The notes below the pieces were generated by a model that was not told where the DNA came from, searched no databases, and saw only the letters and a list, made by a program, of their open reading frames with translations. Source: Clostridiales bacterium (GTDB taxonomy: Bacteria; Bacillota_A; Clostridia; Oscillospirales; Acutalibacteraceae). From it: a DNA stretch of 17,357 nt. Each line of letters begins with the position of its first letter. The stretch's first letter is position 1. Shown here piece by piece: positions 15,594-17,357 of the stretch. A program made the translations under genes and the position numbers. Where the stretch lies: assembly GCA_009774735.1 (NCBI GenBank), contig VSOH01000011.1, positions 1-17,357 of the forward strand. The letters run 5' to 3'.

Positions 15594-17168
15594 TTATATT
15601 TCTCCTTTAGCAATATATTTTCTGTTACGCCTTGTTTCAAGATGTGTATCACCCTTTAAGAATTTGAGTTCAACATTAAGCCTGTCAAATAAGTTCACAG
15701 GCATTGTCACCTTATCAACAGCGTAATTAATACCAAGTAATTTATAAAACACTTTGAAAGAATCAAGTCTTTCAAGAAAGCTCTTCCAATTCTTGTTTTC
15801 ATCATAAGACCAGGCGACCTCACTGAGAGCCTGCAGTCTTGGAAAAAGCATCATATCAAGACGTTCGGCAGAATCTATCCACTCAGTCCACACCTCGCCC
15901 TCAACACCGAGCACATTCTTAATGTTCTGCTTATTCACTCCGAACCTCTCAGGTGAATAGTCATATGTATTTTTCAGCGGATATTTACCATAAGGCATAT
16001 CAAAATAAAACGATTTATGATTTGACATAATAATGCTTCCGCCGCTGTTTGCATGCTTTTCAGCATTCTTATCTCTCTCAGGTGTCCAGTACTGGGCAAT
16101 AATTGTTTTGTCAAGATTGTCTGCTGCAAGAATTTCATTCCATCCAATAAGCTGTCTGCCCTTGGTTTTCAGGTGTTCAAGCACAAGATTATTGAACCAA
16201 CCCTGCAAATCATCTTCATTTTTAAGGTTATTATCCTTTATTATCTTTTGACAGTGAGGACATTTTTTCCATTCATCCTTCGGTGCTTCATCACCGCCAA
16301 TATGAAAATATGGAGCAGGGAAAAGCTCGCAGACCTCGTCAATGACATCCTTTACAAATTGAATTGTCCATTCCTTACCGATACAGATTGTTCTGTTCCA
16401 ATCCTTAATACCCTGCAATTTTTCAGGAATCGTTGCACCGAAATAACCGGGTACAGGTCTGTCAAGCTCACGGCAGGCAAGGTAAGGATATGCTGCAATG
16501 GCAGCAGCACAATGGGCAGGAAAATCAATTTCAGGAACAATCATAATGGAACGAGCTTTTGCATATTCAACAATTTCCCTGACATCGTCCTGAGAATAAT
16601 ATCCCCTATACTCTGTGTTATCAAGCTCCGTCGACTTCCAGCCGTTAAGCTGCGTATATTTTCTTACAGAGCCTATTTCCGTAAGAAGCGGATATTTTTT
16701 TATTTCCAGTCTCCAGCCCTGATCATCGGTAATATGCCAGTGAAAAACATTCAGCTTCATCATAAACATATTATCAAGATATCTTTTTATTTCATCCACC
16801 GACCAGAAATGACGTGCTGTATCAAGCTGCAGACCGCGCCATTTAAATCTTGGACTATCTTCAATTTCACAGCATTTGACACGTCTTACACCAAACTCAT
16901 ATTTGGTAAGCTGACGCAGTGACTGCAATGCATAATATGCACCTGCTTCATCACCTGCTTTAATCAAAACACCATTCTGAGTAACGGAAAGAGTATAAGA
17001 CTCACCGCCAATAGTGTCATCTTTTTTTATTACAATAGCTGCATCTTCGCTGTGCTCTAAATCGAGCAGCGGCAATTCAAAATCACTTTTCAGCTTAATG
17101 CTTTCACCAAGCATTAAATATCCGTTGCCTTCAACACATTTTTTCGGAATGGGGATTAAGTTAATCAT
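15594..17168 (-). CDS. GH20 beta-N-acetylhexosaminidase, cytosolic
   Basis: The enzyme removes terminal beta-linked GlcNAc/GalNAc by substrate-assisted catalysis. The 524 residues comprise an N-terminal alpha/beta domain (about 1-105) and the GH20 barrel: FKWRGLQLDTARHFW, NVFHWHITDDQGWRLEIKKY, IMIVPEIDFPAHCAAAI, and HIGGDEAPK with the catalytic pair Asp293-Glu294. A later GEVWTEW supplies the conserved Trp region. A CPHC pair follows the active site. The start is ATG at 17168, with AAGGAG 7 nt upstream. An in-frame start at 17228 would place the promoter inside the coding sequence, so it is rejected. With this start there is no signal peptide, so the substrate is probably an imported oligosaccharide, glycan fragment or muropeptide. 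It is followed by the coupled M28 gene. Confidence 0.93.
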   Translation of the reverse strand: MINLIPIPKKCVEGNGYLMLGESIKLKSDFELPLLDLEHSEDAAIVIKKDDTIGGESYTLSVTQNGVLIKAGDEAGAYYALQSLRQLTKYEFGVRRVKCCEIEDSPRFKWRGLQLDTARHFWSVDEIKRYLDNMFMMKLNVFHWHITDDQGWRLEIKKYPLLTEIGSVRKYTQLNGWKSTELDNTEYRGYYSQDDVREIVEYAKARSIMIVPEIDFPAHCAAAIAAYPYLACRELDRPVPGYFGATIPEKLQGIKDWNRTICIGKEWTIQFVKDVIDEVCELFPAPYFHIGGDEAPKDEWKKCPHCQKIIKDNNLKNEDDLQGWFNNLVLEHLKTKGRQLIGWNEILAADNLDKTIIAQYWTPERDKNAEKHANSGGSIIMSNHKSFYFDMPYGKYPLKNTYDYSPERFGVNKQNIKNVLGVEGEVWTEWIDSAERLDMMLFPRLQALSEVAWSYDENKNWKSFLERLDSFKVFYKLLGINYAVDKVTMPVNLFDRLNVELKFLKGDTHLETRRNRKYIAKGEI

Positions 17169-17196
17169 AGCCGATCTCCTTAAGCATATATTTGAC

Positions 17197-17225
17197 ATTG
17201 TAACATATGCAAATAAAAAACTCAA
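17197..17225 (-). promoter_or_regulatory. Sigma-A-type promoter of the GH20-M28 operon
   Basis: On the minus strand TTGAGT (17220-17225) and TACAAT (17197-17202) are 17 nt apart, and TG one base before the -10 makes it an extended -10. It lies 29 nt upstream of the chosen GH20 start and supports that choice. Confidence 0.75.
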
Positions 17226-17232
17226 CAATTAT

Positions 17233-17253
17233 AACTAATTTTAAAAATTAGTT
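17233..17253. repeat. 21-nt AT-rich palindrome upstream of the GH20 promoter
   Basis: AACTAATTTT and AAAATTAGTT flank a single central base. It overlaps the stop codon of the right-edge gene and ends 8 nt before the GH20 -35 box. It may be a weak terminator for that gene or an operator; the sequence does not decide. Confidence 0.5.
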
Positions 17254-17357
17254 AAATATTTCTTTAATATCGGAAATGCAATTGATTATCACCGCATCGG
17301 TTACGCTCAGCACTTCCCTGCTCTGATGACCGTCGGCAATCAAAATGCTGTCACAGC
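17248..17357 (-). CDS. C-terminal end of an unidentified protein (5' part outside window)
   Basis: The minus strand is open from the edge to TAA at 17248-17250 and gives 35 residues, ending VTDAVIINCISDIKEIFN. The ending (Asp-Ala-Val-Ile, a Ser-Asp-Ile-Lys-Glu-Ile run) has the feel of a HAD-family or Rossmann-like C-terminus, but 35 residues do not allow a call. The gene runs in the same direction as GH20; that operon has its own promoter just after this stop. Confidence 0.5.
   Translation of the reverse strand, partial: CDSILIADGHQSREVLSVTDAVIINCISDIKEIFN

Noticed and set aside
16053..16922. 289-codon plus-strand frame opposite the GH20 gene
   Set aside because: It is the antisense shadow of an unmistakable GH20 gene; no ribosome site and no recognisable domain.
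17169..17228. 20 extra N-terminal codons for GH20, looking like a short hydrophobic leader
   Set aside because: They overlap the -10 box and lack a ribosome site, while the ATG at 17168 has a good one; so no signal peptide is claimed.
1..17357. CRISPR array, tRNA or rRNA genes
   Set aside because: No regularly spaced repeats, cloverleaf-like sequences or conserved rRNA segments were seen on either strand.

Overview
The window looks like chromosomal DNA from a low-GC, spore-forming Clostridia, most likely an Oscillospiraceae/Ruminococcaceae-type gut bacterium. The evidence is AT-rich coding sequence, strong Shine-Dalgarno sites with several TTG and GTG starts, two sporulation/germination genes (spoVAD and ypeB), and cytosolic glycogen/maltodextrin enzymes. 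The genus cannot be fixed from sequence alone.

Left edge (1-~1530): the end of an integrative element. It carries the C-terminal catalytic domain of a tyrosine recombinase, cut by the window edge, a convergent tnpV-type gene with its own terminator, and a non-coding stretch with a 57-nt near-perfect hairpin and a second hairpin. The element abuts spoVAD, whose reading frame stops right after the conserved NMGAAMAP motif. About the last third of the protein is missing, so spoVAD appears to be interrupted by the element. This is the most interesting observation in the window. The arrangement resembles the known intervening elements of sporulation genes (skin in sigK and similar), but the far half of spoVAD would lie outside the window, so precise excision is unproven.

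1509-7515: minus-strand genes. glgP (glycogen/maltodextrin phosphorylase, with an unusual Lys/Ala/Pro tail) and a cytosolic GH13 alpha-glucan hydrolase form an operon with its own sigma-A-type promoter, an intercistronic hairpin and a terminator. Next come an unrecognised single-pass membrane protein and the truncated spoVAD.

7623-12404: a minus-strand four-gene run, proB-proA-(membrane-anchored propeller-like protein)-(MOP-family flippase). Proline biosynthesis is coupled to two cell-envelope genes with an 8-nt overlap and gaps of 3 and 44 nt.

12536-14241: plus strand, ypeB followed by a small Thr/Asn-rich lipoprotein gene. Each is preceded by a candidate forespore (sigma-F/G-like) promoter with the same geometry. 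A strong bidirectional terminator separates them from the convergent operon on the right.

14313-17168: a minus-strand GH20 beta-N-acetylhexosaminidase and a membrane-embedded M28 metallopeptidase. They are coupled stop-to-start and driven by a clear sigma-A-type promoter. The C-terminus of one more minus-strand gene enters at the right edge.

No rRNA, tRNA, CRISPR array or complete insertion sequence was seen.
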